A stretch of DNA of 11,423 bases, taken from contig CBFGTA010000072.1 in the NCBI GenBank assembly GCA_965651595.1, positions 1 through 11,423 on the forward strand, given 5' to 3'. The DNA is from CBFGTA01 sp965651595 (GTDB taxonomy: Bacteria; Actinomycetota; Actinomycetes; S36-B12; UBA10799). Below are positions 1-6,984 of this stretch, one piece after another. The notes under the pieces were generated by a model. It made no database searches. It had not been told where the DNA came from and saw only the letters and a list, made by a program, of their open reading frames with translations. The first letter of the stretch is position 1; each line of letters opens with the position of its first letter. Position numbers and translations under genes: made by a program.

Positions 1-47
1 CGAGTATGCCTAACGTGTTTAGCCGGACCATCCATGCCACAGAGGGC

Positions 48-65
48 TGCGGACTAGCGTCCGCA
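48..65 (-). terminator. Hairpin downstream of the LAL regulator gene
   Basis: A perfect 7-bp inverted repeat (TGCGGAC / GTCCGCA) with a 4-base loop lies 13 bases beyond the stop codon of the regulator, read on the minus strand. There is no T-tract after it, as is common for actinobacterial terminators. It is short, so termination is inferred from its position. Bases 1-47 show nothing recognisable. Confidence 0.5.
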
Positions 66-78
66 TCGACTGGGGTCG

Positions 79-2319
79 TTACGGGGGGATGGATCCGGGA
101 TCTCCATCCATGTCCAGTAGACCCAGTTCCGACGCCTTCTGCACGGCTCCAGCTCGACCACGGACCTGCAGCTTTCGATACAGACTGATTGTGTCCCGCC
201 GAACGGTTGCCAAGCTGAAGGAGAGCTGTGCAGCTATCTCCTGGTTGGTGAGTCCGGCTCCGAGACCGCGTAGGACTGCTACTTCGCGTTGCGTCAGATC
301 AGGCTTTCCCACGTCCGAAGCGGGAAGACTCAAGAAGCGATCGAGATTGCTCTCCGCCCCCGTCATGCGGTTCTGTAGCCCTTGTCCTGTCCTAGCCAAG
401 GCACGTGCCCGGTGGTGATCGCCAACCATGTGTAGAAGTCGAGCCAAGACGAGATCCACTGGGCCAACGATTACGGTCGCGTCCGCGTCGAGGGCTACCC
501 TGCCCGACCATGGCCTTAGCAGCCGTATCATTCTGCGGGCCAGCACCACATCTCTGAGTCGCACGGCTGTCAGGCCTAGCAATGCCAGCGAGGCAACAAG
601 GCTGGACTCTTCATCCAGGATCGCCAGGGTCGATCGCACCCATCGTGCAGCCTGGTCTCGCAGGCCCAGATGCGCCAACCCGAATGCCCAGGTCGAACTG
701 CTTAAAGGGTGAAGTGCAGCAATCTGAACATACTCTGGCTTGTCGTACTCCCAGCCCGAAAAATCAACGGTGTGAATCAGATACTGGGCCTGCAGTGCTG
801 CGTCGAGTGCGTAGGTGCCTGGATGGTTGGCGCGGATTCCGAACGCAATCGCGTCGGCTCGGCACGCGGCGAACTGTTCCCAATCGCCGTCGAGGCCAGG
901 GAATGCAGCTCGCAGTACGGCCGAACGCCACTGAATCCGCGGGTCCTGAGTCTGGTCAGCGATCCAGTCAGCGATGGTGATGGCTTCGTGTGCCGCGTGC
1001 CGATCTCCACGTTCTAGCGCGTCAACCGTGGATCGAACTGCCGCTTCAATCAGCAGGTCGGGATGGTCACCCGAAACTGCCAAATTCTTGGCCTCCGTGC
1101 TGACCTCCGTCCGCTGAGTAAGGAATCCTGGCCCCCGGTGAGTCCACCTCCAAGCAATCAAGGCCACCAGGACGGCGAACTCGTCACCCTCAGTCCTTGC
1201 TCTTTCGAGGGCGTGGTCCGCAATCGGCTGAGCAACGGCTGGTCTCGTCACCCACGCCCACTGCTGGCCATCAGCGGCCCGCTGAGGAATTCGCATCTCC
1301 AACATGGCTCTCAACGAATCAACGACGATCTTCTCGCGAACACCAGCTATTCCAGAGATCCCAAGCGTGAGGCTGGCCCGTTTGATCAGGGCCAGGGCAT
1401 CGGGATTACCGGTGCGCCAATCAGGTGGGAAAGCGAAACCAATCGCCGCTCGCGCAAGGGCCCGAGGCTCGCCCACCTGTTCAGCCAAGTCGGCCGCCCG
1501 TGAATACAACGAGTAGGCGGCCTCGGCGTTGCCCGACTGGGCATTGTGATCGGCTGTAGCGAGTAGGCGATCCAGCAAGGCAGACTGGTTAGGCAAAGTC
1601 CCCTCAGATGCGTCGACGATGCCAGACACCGCAGATGGGTTGCCGCGCGTGGCTCTGTGCACCATGGCGACAAAGTCTGCAACCTGCTCAAGGCTGCTCG
1701 ACTTGTAGTAATCCGAGATCGCTTCGCAAACATCTGACACTGACAGGCCCCGCAGATCGATACGAATGCTCTGGATCGGCAATTCAGTCGGGGACCAACC
1801 GGACAAGTCCGTGCGTCGAGTGGCAACAATGGTGATCGGCTCATTGGCCAGCGTGAAGGAGATCTGCCTGAGCAGCCTCAACGATTCCCGATCCATGGCC
1901 TGCATGTCTTCGATCACGACGAGCGCGTGCCCGGGGGCCTGATTGAGCAGTTCAATGAGGACGTTAGCAATATCGCCTAGCTGATCCGTGGACACGGGCT
2001 CGGATCCCGCATGATTCGCAGCGCCAGCAAGCAAGTCCTCGAGGACCGAGGACTCACCGTCGAGGTAGATTCCTCTGCGAGTCAGCGTCTGCAAGAGGTC
2101 GATCCACACAGCGAATGACTGACCGGAGCCCAGGTGGGCAGCCGCCGTCACCAAGAACACTTCTGGATGGCGCGTAAAGAATTCCCGCACCAGCCGCGAC
2201 TTGCCGATGCCTGGCTCGCCAGAAATCACGACGAGGCCGCCCCGCCCCGCCTTGGCAGCGTCGACCACATCCTCAAGCTCGTGTAGCTCCGCCACCCGCC
2301 CGACAAACCGCAGTTGCAC
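79..2319 (-). CDS. LAL-type (large ATP-binding LuxR family) transcriptional regulator
   Basis: Encodes 746 residues from a GTG start. The N-terminus is an AAA/STAND-like ATPase: Walker A GEPGIGKS at 34-41, a hydrophobic Walker B strand ALVVIED at 132-138, and ATRR at 166-169 as a sensor-like strand. The middle is helical, Ala/Leu-rich and probably TPR-like. The last ~70 residues (from LTQREVAVL, about 675) form a LuxR/GerE helix-turn-helix, with TNQEIAAQL and ATVRRD as the recognition region. This is the LAL (MalT-like) architecture, whose members are cytoplasmic ATP-dependent activators triggered by a small ligand. 746 residues is at the short end for the family. The GTG lies 6 bases after TAAACT on the minus strand, so the mRNA is probably leaderless, and no well-placed Shine-Dalgarno is seen. 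It is divergent from the secreted-protein gene at 2553, which is the most likely target. Ligand and regulon are unknown. Confidence 0.88.
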   Translation of the reverse strand: MQLRFVGRVAELHELEDVVDAAKAGRGGLVVISGEPGIGKSRLVREFFTRHPEVFLVTAAAHLGSGQSFAVWIDLLQTLTRRGIYLDGESSVLEDLLAGAANHAGSEPVSTDQLGDIANVLIELLNQAPGHALVVIEDMQAMDRESLRLLRQISFTLANEPITIVATRRTDLSGWSPTELPIQSIRIDLRGLSVSDVCEAISDYYKSSSLEQVADFVAMVHRATRGNPSAVSGIVDASEGTLPNQSALLDRLLATADHNAQSGNAEAAYSLYSRAADLAEQVGEPRALARAAIGFAFPPDWRTGNPDALALIKRASLTLGISGIAGVREKIVVDSLRAMLEMRIPQRAADGQQWAWVTRPAVAQPIADHALERARTEGDEFAVLVALIAWRWTHRGPGFLTQRTEVSTEAKNLAVSGDHPDLLIEAAVRSTVDALERGDRHAAHEAITIADWIADQTQDPRIQWRSAVLRAAFPGLDGDWEQFAACRADAIAFGIRANHPGTYALDAALQAQYLIHTVDFSGWEYDKPEYVQIAALHPLSSSTWAFGLAHLGLRDQAARWVRSTLAILDEESSLVASLALLGLTAVRLRDVVLARRMIRLLRPWSGRVALDADATVIVGPVDLVLARLLHMVGDHHRARALARTGQGLQNRMTGAESNLDRFLSLPASDVGKPDLTQREVAVLRGLGAGLTNQEIAAQLSFSLATVRRDTISLYRKLQVRGRAGAVQKASELGLLDMDGDPGSIPP

Positions 2320-2325
2320 CTTCGC

Positions 2326-2331
2326 AGTTTA
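2326..2331 (-). promoter_or_regulatory. -10 element of the LAL regulator gene
   Basis: TAAACT on the minus strand is followed by exactly 6 bases and then the GTG start, so transcription would begin at or next to the start codon. No convincing -35 hexamer is visible; where it should be lies an operator-like site (2338-2353). Confidence 0.5.
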
Positions 2332-2337
2332 TTGACG

Positions 2338-2464
2338 TGAACCACATGGCGCGGAGCTGTGAGCGCCCGCAATGGTCAAGATGAACCAAATGGTTCACAA
2401 CCTTCGCAACGATTCAGTGCAGTCGCGGGACGAACGGCCCGCCGGAGTTCAACCATTTGGCTGC
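2338..2464. promoter_or_regulatory. Three related palindromic operator-like sites in the divergent region
   Basis: The central site at 2382-2397 is TGAACCAAATGGTTCA, two perfect 7-bp arms around AA. At 2338-2349, TGAACCACATGG matches the first 12 bases of it with one mismatch. At 2449-2464, the core AACCATTTGG is identical to the core of the palindrome's reverse complement (12 of 16 bases match overall). Centres are about 44 and 67 bases apart. The left site overlaps the expected -35/spacer of the regulator promoter; the right site is about 90 bases before the secreted-protein start. A dimeric regulator, perhaps the LAL protein itself, is inferred. Confidence 0.5.
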
Positions 2465-2540
2465 CGGGTGAGACTTGCGCCACACTGCTTGTCGGAGGAA
2501 GATGTGCGAGTCGGGCCAATTCCGGATCCGGCACTTTCTG

Positions 2541-2546
2541 AGGAGG
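2541..2546 (+). promoter_or_regulatory. Ribosome binding site deciding the start of the secreted protein
   Basis: AGGAGG lies 6 bases before ATG 2553, an ideal spacing. An upstream in-frame ATG at 2502 also follows GGAGG, but only 3 bases away, and would put 17 extra polar residues before the signal peptide. The 2553 start is therefore preferred. Confidence 0.8.
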
Positions 2547-2552
2547 ATTCTT

Positions 2553-2972
2553 ATGGCGATTTCTCGCGCCACCGCAGGTCGCTCCGCCGTTGTCGGTGGA
2601 ATGACAGTTCTCATGGTGGGGGGCCTGTCGTTGGCGGCCGCCGCACCGGCAAGCGCGGACAACCACAACCGAGTTGTCGGCAACAACAGCCTGATGAAGA
2701 TTTCGGCTCCCAAGACGGTGACTTCCGGGCACAACTTCACGCTGGGCTGCAAGGTCAAGAAGAACATTCGCGAAGGCTGGGTGGGGCAGAAGGCCGTCGT
2801 CAAGGAGAAGGGCGTGCCGATTCACGCATCGCGTCGCGTTGCGTCGAACGGGTCTTGCAAAATGCATCTGGTCCTGCAGAAGACCGGCAACGTGAAGCTA
2901 CGTGTCGTCGTTAAGGGCCCCCAGAACGTCCTCAAGTCGAAGTGGATCTCAGTCAACGTCAAGGCTGCCTAG
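2553..2972 (+). CDS. Small secreted basic protein with two cysteines, function unknown
   Basis: Encodes 139 residues. Residues 1-35 form a clear Sec signal peptide: arginines at 5 and 10, a hydrophobic stretch from about 12 to 30, and a cleavage site after ASA at 35. The mature ~104 residues are strongly basic (about 20 Lys/Arg against three Asp/Glu) and contain two cysteines, C66 and C102, spaced as for one disulphide. Alternating hydrophobic strands (VKLRVVVKG, KWISVNV near the end) suggest a small beta-sandwich, possibly Ig-like; that is inference. No catalytic motif, membrane anchor or sorting signal is seen. The gene is single, divergent from the LAL regulator and closed by a strong hairpin. 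I do not recognise the family. A cell-wall-binding, signalling or cationic antimicrobial role would fit the charge, but none is shown. No TANNNT -10 is visible between 2461 and its start, consistent with an activator-dependent promoter. Confidence 0.82.
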   Translation: MAISRATAGRSAVVGGMTVLMVGGLSLAAAAPASADNHNRVVGNNSLMKISAPKTVTSGHNFTLGCKVKKNIREGWVGQKAVVKEKGVPIHASRRVASNGSCKMHLVLQKTGNVKLRVVVKGPQNVLKSKWISVNVKAA

Positions 2973-2981
2973 CTAAGCCAC

Positions 2982-3023
2982 CGCGAGGGAGGGCGCGTAC
3001 GGCCGTGTCCACCCTCCCTCGCG
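2982..3023 (+). terminator. Strong hairpin after the secreted-protein gene
   Basis: A perfect 12-bp inverted repeat (CGCGAGGGAGGG at 2982-2993, CCCTCCCTCGCG at 3012-3023) encloses an 18-base loop and starts 9 bases after the stop codon. There is no T-tract. Because it lies between convergent genes, it could also stop transcripts leaving the LacI gene on the other strand. Confidence 0.75.
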
Positions 3024-3124
3024 CGTTAGGTTTCCAAGTCGACGAAGGCGCTTCGCAGCTCGATGACTACCCGAAGGATCGAACCGGACAAACAACCGCC
3101 ACGTGGACGTGATAGTTGGACCTG

Positions 3125-4162
3125 CTATCGGCTCAACGGTCCTGAAGACTCGCGCACAATCAGCTTCCAATCACACACAGTCGTACGCGGAGCCGTTCCA
3201 CGGGCCGCCTGGGCGACAGTGTCGGCAATCCGCTCGGCGTTTTCAGCAGCTAAGGGCGAGATGACAGATATGGGAGGGCTAAGTTTGGCTTCAACGCTTC
3301 CCTCGGAATACGAAACGATCAAGAAATCTCTGCCCACTGTTCGGCCAGCTTGGGAGCTACCGGCGATGATGGGATGGATATCGGGCCCAGATGAATAGAT
3401 CGCATCGCAACCCGCCCGCGCCGCCCTCGCCACTCGATCAGCCACCAGATTCGGTGGACCAGACGCGTCGATAACGACAGCTTTCTGTCCTACTTCATCC
3501 GCCCATTCACCATAAGCCCTCCGCACCGACTCCTGGTAAGGCAATCCGTCACTACGGCAGGCCAACGCGATATGTCGGGCGCCGTTGCTGGCAAGATGCT
3601 CGCACGCAGCCCGGGCCATCTCGCCGTCCTCGTGAAATACGTACGAGCGTATCCGTGGGTCATCATCATCACACGGCGGTCCCGGCACAACTATGGGAAC
3701 CTCGTAACCGATATCCACAACCTTGGGGCGAGGTACAGCCGTGCTTGCCAGCACCATCACAGATACTGGCAAAGTGGCAAGTATCGCCTGGTCAGCCAAT
3801 GCCACGTTGACGGTTGCGAAGCCGCGTTGTCCTAGCCGTCCCCACAGGTGAAAGAACGTCCGGAACCAGTAGGTGTGGGCGAGATCGACGCCTTCGTTGA
3901 GGCCAATCAATTGGGTACCAGGGTCCATGACGATCGCGCAAACAGAACGAGATGCTCCGGTCCGGAGCGCCCGGGCCAACGCATCAACGCGATAGCCCAA
4001 ATCACGCGCGACGCCTTGGACTCGCGCTGCCGTGCGCGGCGCGACCGCCGGGTCGTTGCGCAAAGCGAGAGACGCCGTAGTCTTGGATACGCGCGCCACC
4101 ACAGCGACTTGAGCCAGCGTTACCCGGCGGGGCGCCTGGCGCGAGGGGTTGTCATGAGCCAT
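3125..4162 (-). CDS. LacI-family transcriptional repressor
   Basis: Encodes 345 residues, a normal length for the family. The N-terminal LacI helix-turn-helix covers about 14-60, with VTLAQVAVVARVSKTTASLAL matching the usual pattern (the SKTTASLAL recognition helix), followed by the minor-groove hinge helix ALARALRTG at 62-70. The rest has the periplasmic-binding-protein-like fold: a first strand VCAIVMDPG near 74, a domain crossover around the EDGEMA region, and a conserved C-terminal ending DWKLIVRESSG. Such proteins are cytoplasmic dimers that bind a palindrome and release it when a sugar or nucleoside-like effector binds. No sugar transport or catabolic gene adjoins it, so the effector cannot be read from context. 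The start is ATG with AAGG 6 bases upstream. It is convergent with the secreted-protein gene and follows asd on the same strand after a 184-base gap that carries a candidate operator. Confidence 0.9.
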   Translation of the reverse strand: MAHDNPSRQAPRRVTLAQVAVVARVSKTTASLALRNDPAVAPRTAARVQGVARDLGYRVDALARALRTGASRSVCAIVMDPGTQLIGLNEGVDLAHTYWFRTFFHLWGRLGQRGFATVNVALADQAILATLPVSVMVLASTAVPRPKVVDIGYEVPIVVPGPPCDDDDPRIRSYVFHEDGEMARAACEHLASNGARHIALACRSDGLPYQESVRRAYGEWADEVGQKAVVIDASGPPNLVADRVARAARAGCDAIYSSGPDIHPIIAGSSQAGRTVGRDFLIVSYSEGSVEAKLSPPISVISPLAAENAERIADTVAQAARGTAPRTTVCDWKLIVRESSGPLSR

Positions 4163-4190
4163 ATCGTGCCTTGACCTAGAGGAAAATTCT

Positions 4191-4203
4191 TAGCCGACGG
4201 CTA
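4191..4203. promoter_or_regulatory. Candidate operator upstream of the LacI-type gene
   Basis: TAGCCGACGGCTA is a perfect 6-1-6 inverted repeat 28 bases before the repressor start codon. LacI-family proteins often repress their own genes from such a site, but LacI operators usually have an even-length CG centre, so this is tentative. The rest of the 184-base gap (4163-4346) shows no clear promoter, and no strong asd terminator. Confidence 0.35.
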
Positions 4204-4346
4204 GGCTCCGGCGCGAAGACCGTGCGTAGCGAGGCGACTGAGGATTGACGCTAGCACGAATTCTACCGCGACCAATGCCTGTCACGATCGAATCGATTCA
4301 CACCATCGAACTAGCCCTTATCGCGCAACTGACGGCCGCCGTGCCC

Positions 4347-5417
4347 CTATCGGGTGAACTCGGTCGCCAGCAGTTCCGCGATCTGGGCTGTGTTGAGAGC
4401 CGCTCCCTTGCGCAAGTTGTCGCCGCACACGAACAGGTCGAGGGCTCGCGGATCGTCGAGCGACTTGCGGATCCTCCCGACATGGGTGGGGTCGGTTCCC
4501 ACCACATCGATGGGCGTGGGGAACTCGCGAGCAGCCGGATCGTCGTTGACGACGACTCCAGGCGCCTGCATCAGCATCTCCTGGGCTTCAGTCTGATCCA
4601 CTTCTCTCTCGAACCGGGCATGGACAGTCAACGAGTGGGTGGTCACCACCGGAACGCGCACACACGTAGCGGAAACGCGCAGCTGCGGTAGACCCAAGAT
4701 TTTCCGACTCTCGTTGCGCACCTTGAGTTCTTCGGACGTGTAGCCCGCTTCCTTCAGCGATCCCGCCCACGGCACTACGTTCATGGCCAGCGGCGCCGGG
4801 AAGGCGTCGGTTGATGGCACGGCAGCGCGAATGTCGCCCGGGCGCGTACCCAAGGTGTCGTCGGCTGCCACAATGCTCAACTGCTCGCGCAGCTCGTCGA
4901 TGCCAGCTTGTCCAGCGCCGGATGCCGCCTGGTAAGAGCTGACGACGAGTTCTTGCAGCCCGTACTTCTTGTGCAGTGCCCCCATGACCACAATCATCGA
5001 CAGAGTGGTGCAGTTGGGGTTCGCGATGATGTTCCGCGGACGCTCCCTCACGGCCTCCGGATTGACCTCCGGCACCACGAGGGGCACATCGTCGTCCATG
5101 CGGAACGCGCCGGAATTATCCACGGCGACCGCCCCCCGAGCTGCGGCTACCGGGACCCATTCTGCCGACACCTCGTCGGGAACATCGAACATGGCCACGT
5201 CGACGCCGTCAAACACCTCCGGCGCGAGGGCCTGAACCTCGACATCTTCATGCCGAACTGACAGCCGCTTGCCCGCCGATCGCGGCGACGCGATGAGCCT
5301 AATTTCGCCCCACACGTTCTCGCGAGTCGTGAGGATATCGCGCATCACTGTGCCCACTGCACCGGTCGCTCCTACGATCGCCAACGTTGGCAGTCGGTTG
5401 TCCGACATTTCAGTCAT
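4347..5417 (-). CDS. asd: Aspartate-semialdehyde dehydrogenase
   Basis: Catalyses NADPH-dependent reductive dephosphorylation of aspartyl-4-phosphate to aspartate 4-semialdehyde, the second step of the aspartate pathway (lysine/diaminopimelate, methionine, threonine). Encodes 356 residues, usual for the family. Visible: dinucleotide-binding GATGAVG at 16-22; SGAFR at 102-106; catalytic cysteine C136 in NPNCTT; SSYQAASGAG at 160-169; RVPVVTTHSLTVH at 254-266 with substrate-binding R254 and catalytic base H261. The gene lies 113 bases after ask on the same strand, as in many actinobacteria, and is probably co-transcribed with it; no promoter is evident in the gap. Start choice: the first ATG (5417) has AAGG 8 bases upstream, but AGGAG only 2 bases away; a second ATG at 5408 has AGGAG 11 bases upstream. 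Both are plausible and differ by three residues (MTE). Confidence 0.97.
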   Translation of the reverse strand: MTEMSDNRLPTLAIVGATGAVGTVMRDILTTRENVWGEIRLIASPRSAGKRLSVRHEDVEVQALAPEVFDGVDVAMFDVPDEVSAEWVPVAAARGAVAVDNSGAFRMDDDVPLVVPEVNPEAVRERPRNIIANPNCTTLSMIVVMGALHKKYGLQELVVSSYQAASGAGQAGIDELREQLSIVAADDTLGTRPGDIRAAVPSTDAFPAPLAMNVVPWAGSLKEAGYTSEELKVRNESRKILGLPQLRVSATCVRVPVVTTHSLTVHARFEREVDQTEAQEMLMQAPGVVVNDDPAAREFPTPIDVVGTDPTHVGRIRKSLDDPRALDLFVCGDNLRKGAALNTAQIAELLATEFTR

Positions 5418-5530
5418 GACTCCTACCTTGTCACTTTCTGCGCTCGTTCGTTCCGCTGAATCAGAATCGTTGTCGGCGCGGCGCTCTCGCGAGGCAACCC
5501 ACCGAGGTGTGGCAGTCCGCTGGCAATTGC

Positions 5531-6043
5531 CTAGCGGCCCGTGCCAGCGTAGACGACAGCTTCGGATTGGCCGTCAAGGTCAAACGCCGAATGAATGGCA
5601 GTGACCGCTGCCGCCACTTCTTGGGCTCGCACCACGACCGAAATTCGAATCTCGGACGTAGAAATCATCTCCACATTCACCCCTGCCGCTGCTAGTGCCC
5701 GGAAGCACGTCGCACTCACACCAGGATGCGACCGCATGGCAGCCCCTACGAGCGACACCTTCGCTACGTCGTCGTCATAGGTGAGCCGATCAAACCCAAT
5801 CGACTCACGCCGCTCCTCTAGGGCCGACATGCCGCGGGCCCCGTCGGCCATCGGCAGGGTGAAGGTGATGTCGGTGCGGCCGTCAGCCGAGACGTTCTGA
5901 ACGATCATGTCGAGGTTGATGTCCGCGCTCGCTAGTGCCTCAAAGACTTCGGCCGCCCGACCGGGCTTGTCGGGGACCCCCACGATTGTGATCTTCGCCT
6001 GGGAAAGGTCGTGGGCGACTCCTGAGATGATGGGTTCTTCCAT
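5531..6043 (-). CDS. Aspartate kinase beta subunit from an internal in-frame start
   Basis: In corynebacterial and several other Gram-positive aspartokinases, a regulatory beta subunit is translated from a start inside the gene and forms an alpha2beta2 enzyme. Here the Met at residue 264 (MEEPIISGVAHD) matches that place, immediately before the first ACT domain. GAAAGGTG lies about 8 bases before the internal ATG on the minus strand, a good Shine-Dalgarno in what would otherwise be plain coding sequence. The product is 170 residues and consists only of the two ACT domains. Its expression is inferred from the motif and the family. Confidence 0.6.
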   Translation of the reverse strand: MEEPIISGVAHDLSQAKITIVGVPDKPGRAAEVFEALASADINLDMIVQNVSADGRTDITFTLPMADGARGMSALEERRESIGFDRLTYDDDVAKVSLVGAAMRSHPGVSATCFRALAAAGVNVEMISTSEIRISVVVRAQEVAAAVTAIHSAFDLDGQSEAVVYAGTGR

Positions 6044-6832
6044 TGCGTCTGCACCTTTCGACCTGATGAGGAACTGGCTGTTGGTTGCTGCGATCTGTTC
6101 GGTGGACGCTACGAGGGTTCCCGTGGAGTGCGAGAACGACGACCTCACCCGCAACGGGATCCCGTAACGACGCGCGTACTCCACACAGCGCAAGTGCAAG
6201 ACCTTGGCGCCGTTCGCGGCTAGTTCGAGCATTTCCTCGTAGGTGATCCCGGAGACATGCTGAGCCGCCGTCACCATGCGGGGATCAGCAGTGAACACGC
6301 CGTCAACGTCGGTGTAGATCTCACACCGATCCGCACCGAGCGCCCCAGCGAGGGCTACGGCCGTCGTATCGGAACCGCCGCGACCCAAGGTAGTGACGTC
6401 CTTGGTGTCCTGCGAAACCCCCTGAAATCCCGCAACGATGGGGATGGCTCCGTCGGCGATGGCGGCTTGAATCCTGCCCGGCGTCACATCAATGATCTTG
6501 GCGGATCCATGGGAAGCCGTGGTGATTAGGCCAGCCTGTGAACCGGTGTACGACCGTGCTTGCCAACCGAGATCTGCAATCGCCATGGCCAGCAACGCCA
6601 TGGAAATCCGTTCCCCGGCCGTCAGCAACATGTCGAGTTCCCGGGCGGGGGGTTCCGGACTGACCTGCTCGGCCAAGTCGATCAGTTCATCTGTGGTGTC
6701 GCCCATCGCTGACACCACGACGACGACATCGTCGCCGGCCTGCACCGTTTCGGTGATGCGGCGAGCTACACGACGCACGCTGTCGGCATCGGAGACCGAC
6801 GATCCGCCGTACTTCTGCACCACCAAGCCCAT
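5531..6832 (-). CDS. ask: Aspartate kinase (aspartokinase), alpha subunit
   Basis: Phosphorylates aspartate at the 4-carboxyl with ATP, the first and usually feedback-controlled step of the aspartate pathway. Encodes 433 residues. The N-terminal amino-acid-kinase domain shows KYGGSSV at 7-13, SAMGDTTDEL at 41-50, GRGGSDTTA at 150-158 and TDVDGVFTADPR at 174-185. Two ACT domains follow, about 270-340 and 345-425, with KITIVGVPDKPG, LDMIVQNVS, DITFT and EMISTSEIRISV clearly preserved. The ending AVVYAGTGR matches actinobacterial LysC. In this family lysine plus threonine bound to the ACT domains inhibit the enzyme; the binding region looks intact, so normal regulation is expected. The ATG has GGGAG 9 bases upstream. 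A separate beta subunit probably starts inside the gene at 6043. The enzyme is also called LysC. Confidence 0.97.
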   Translation of the reverse strand: MGLVVQKYGGSSVSDADSVRRVARRITETVQAGDDVVVVVSAMGDTTDELIDLAEQVSPEPPARELDMLLTAGERISMALLAMAIADLGWQARSYTGSQAGLITTASHGSAKIIDVTPGRIQAAIADGAIPIVAGFQGVSQDTKDVTTLGRGGSDTTAVALAGALGADRCEIYTDVDGVFTADPRMVTAAQHVSGITYEEMLELAANGAKVLHLRCVEYARRYGIPLRVRSSFSHSTGTLVASTEQIAATNSQFLIRSKGADAMEEPIISGVAHDLSQAKITIVGVPDKPGRAAEVFEALASADINLDMIVQNVSADGRTDITFTLPMADGARGMSALEERRESIGFDRLTYDDDVAKVSLVGAAMRSHPGVSATCFRALAAAGVNVEMISTSEIRISVVVRAQEVAAAVTAIHSAFDLDGQSEAVVYAGTGR

Positions 6833-6917
6833 GACCTAGAACTCCCACCACTAATTGCGGAACTGCCTCACCCGTGCACTATCGTGCCGGGATCGCCGTG
6901 CTCCTGACACAACTGAC

Positions 6918-6935
6918 TGTGCTCGCACAAGTCTA
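6918..6935 (-). promoter_or_regulatory. Putative ask promoter -10 and overlapping palindrome
   Basis: On the minus strand TAGACT (6930-6935) fits a TANNNT -10 element. Directly after it is TGTGCGAGCACA (6918-6929), two perfect 5-base arms around GA, which would cover the predicted transcription start near 6923 and leave a leader of about 90 bases before ask. No good -35 is seen. A repressor operator is inferred. The leader is too short for a lysine riboswitch. The 152-base recR-ask gap shows no clear recR terminator. Confidence 0.35.
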
Positions 6936-6984
6936 CGCAGTTGATTCCGGTGCCCTGGCACAGCCGTCGTCCGGTGCAGCCGCC

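Noticed and set aside
1386..1844. 152-residue minus-strand open frame inside the LAL regulator
   Set aside because: Out-of-frame shadow in GC-rich coding DNA, rich in Arg, Ser and Cys, with no recognisable domain.
2372..2914. 180-residue open frame on the plus strand over the secreted-protein gene
   Set aside because: It lies in another frame, has no ribosome site and gives an Arg/Gln-rich composition typical of shadow frames; the 2553 frame has a signal peptide and AGGAGG.
5522..5531. GGCAATTGCC palindrome at the end of ask
   Set aside because: It has no loop, so cannot form a terminator hairpin, and ends on the ask stop codon; probably chance.
6833..6984. Lysine riboswitch upstream of ask
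   Set aside because: The likely leader is only about 90 bases and shows none of the expected multi-helix core.
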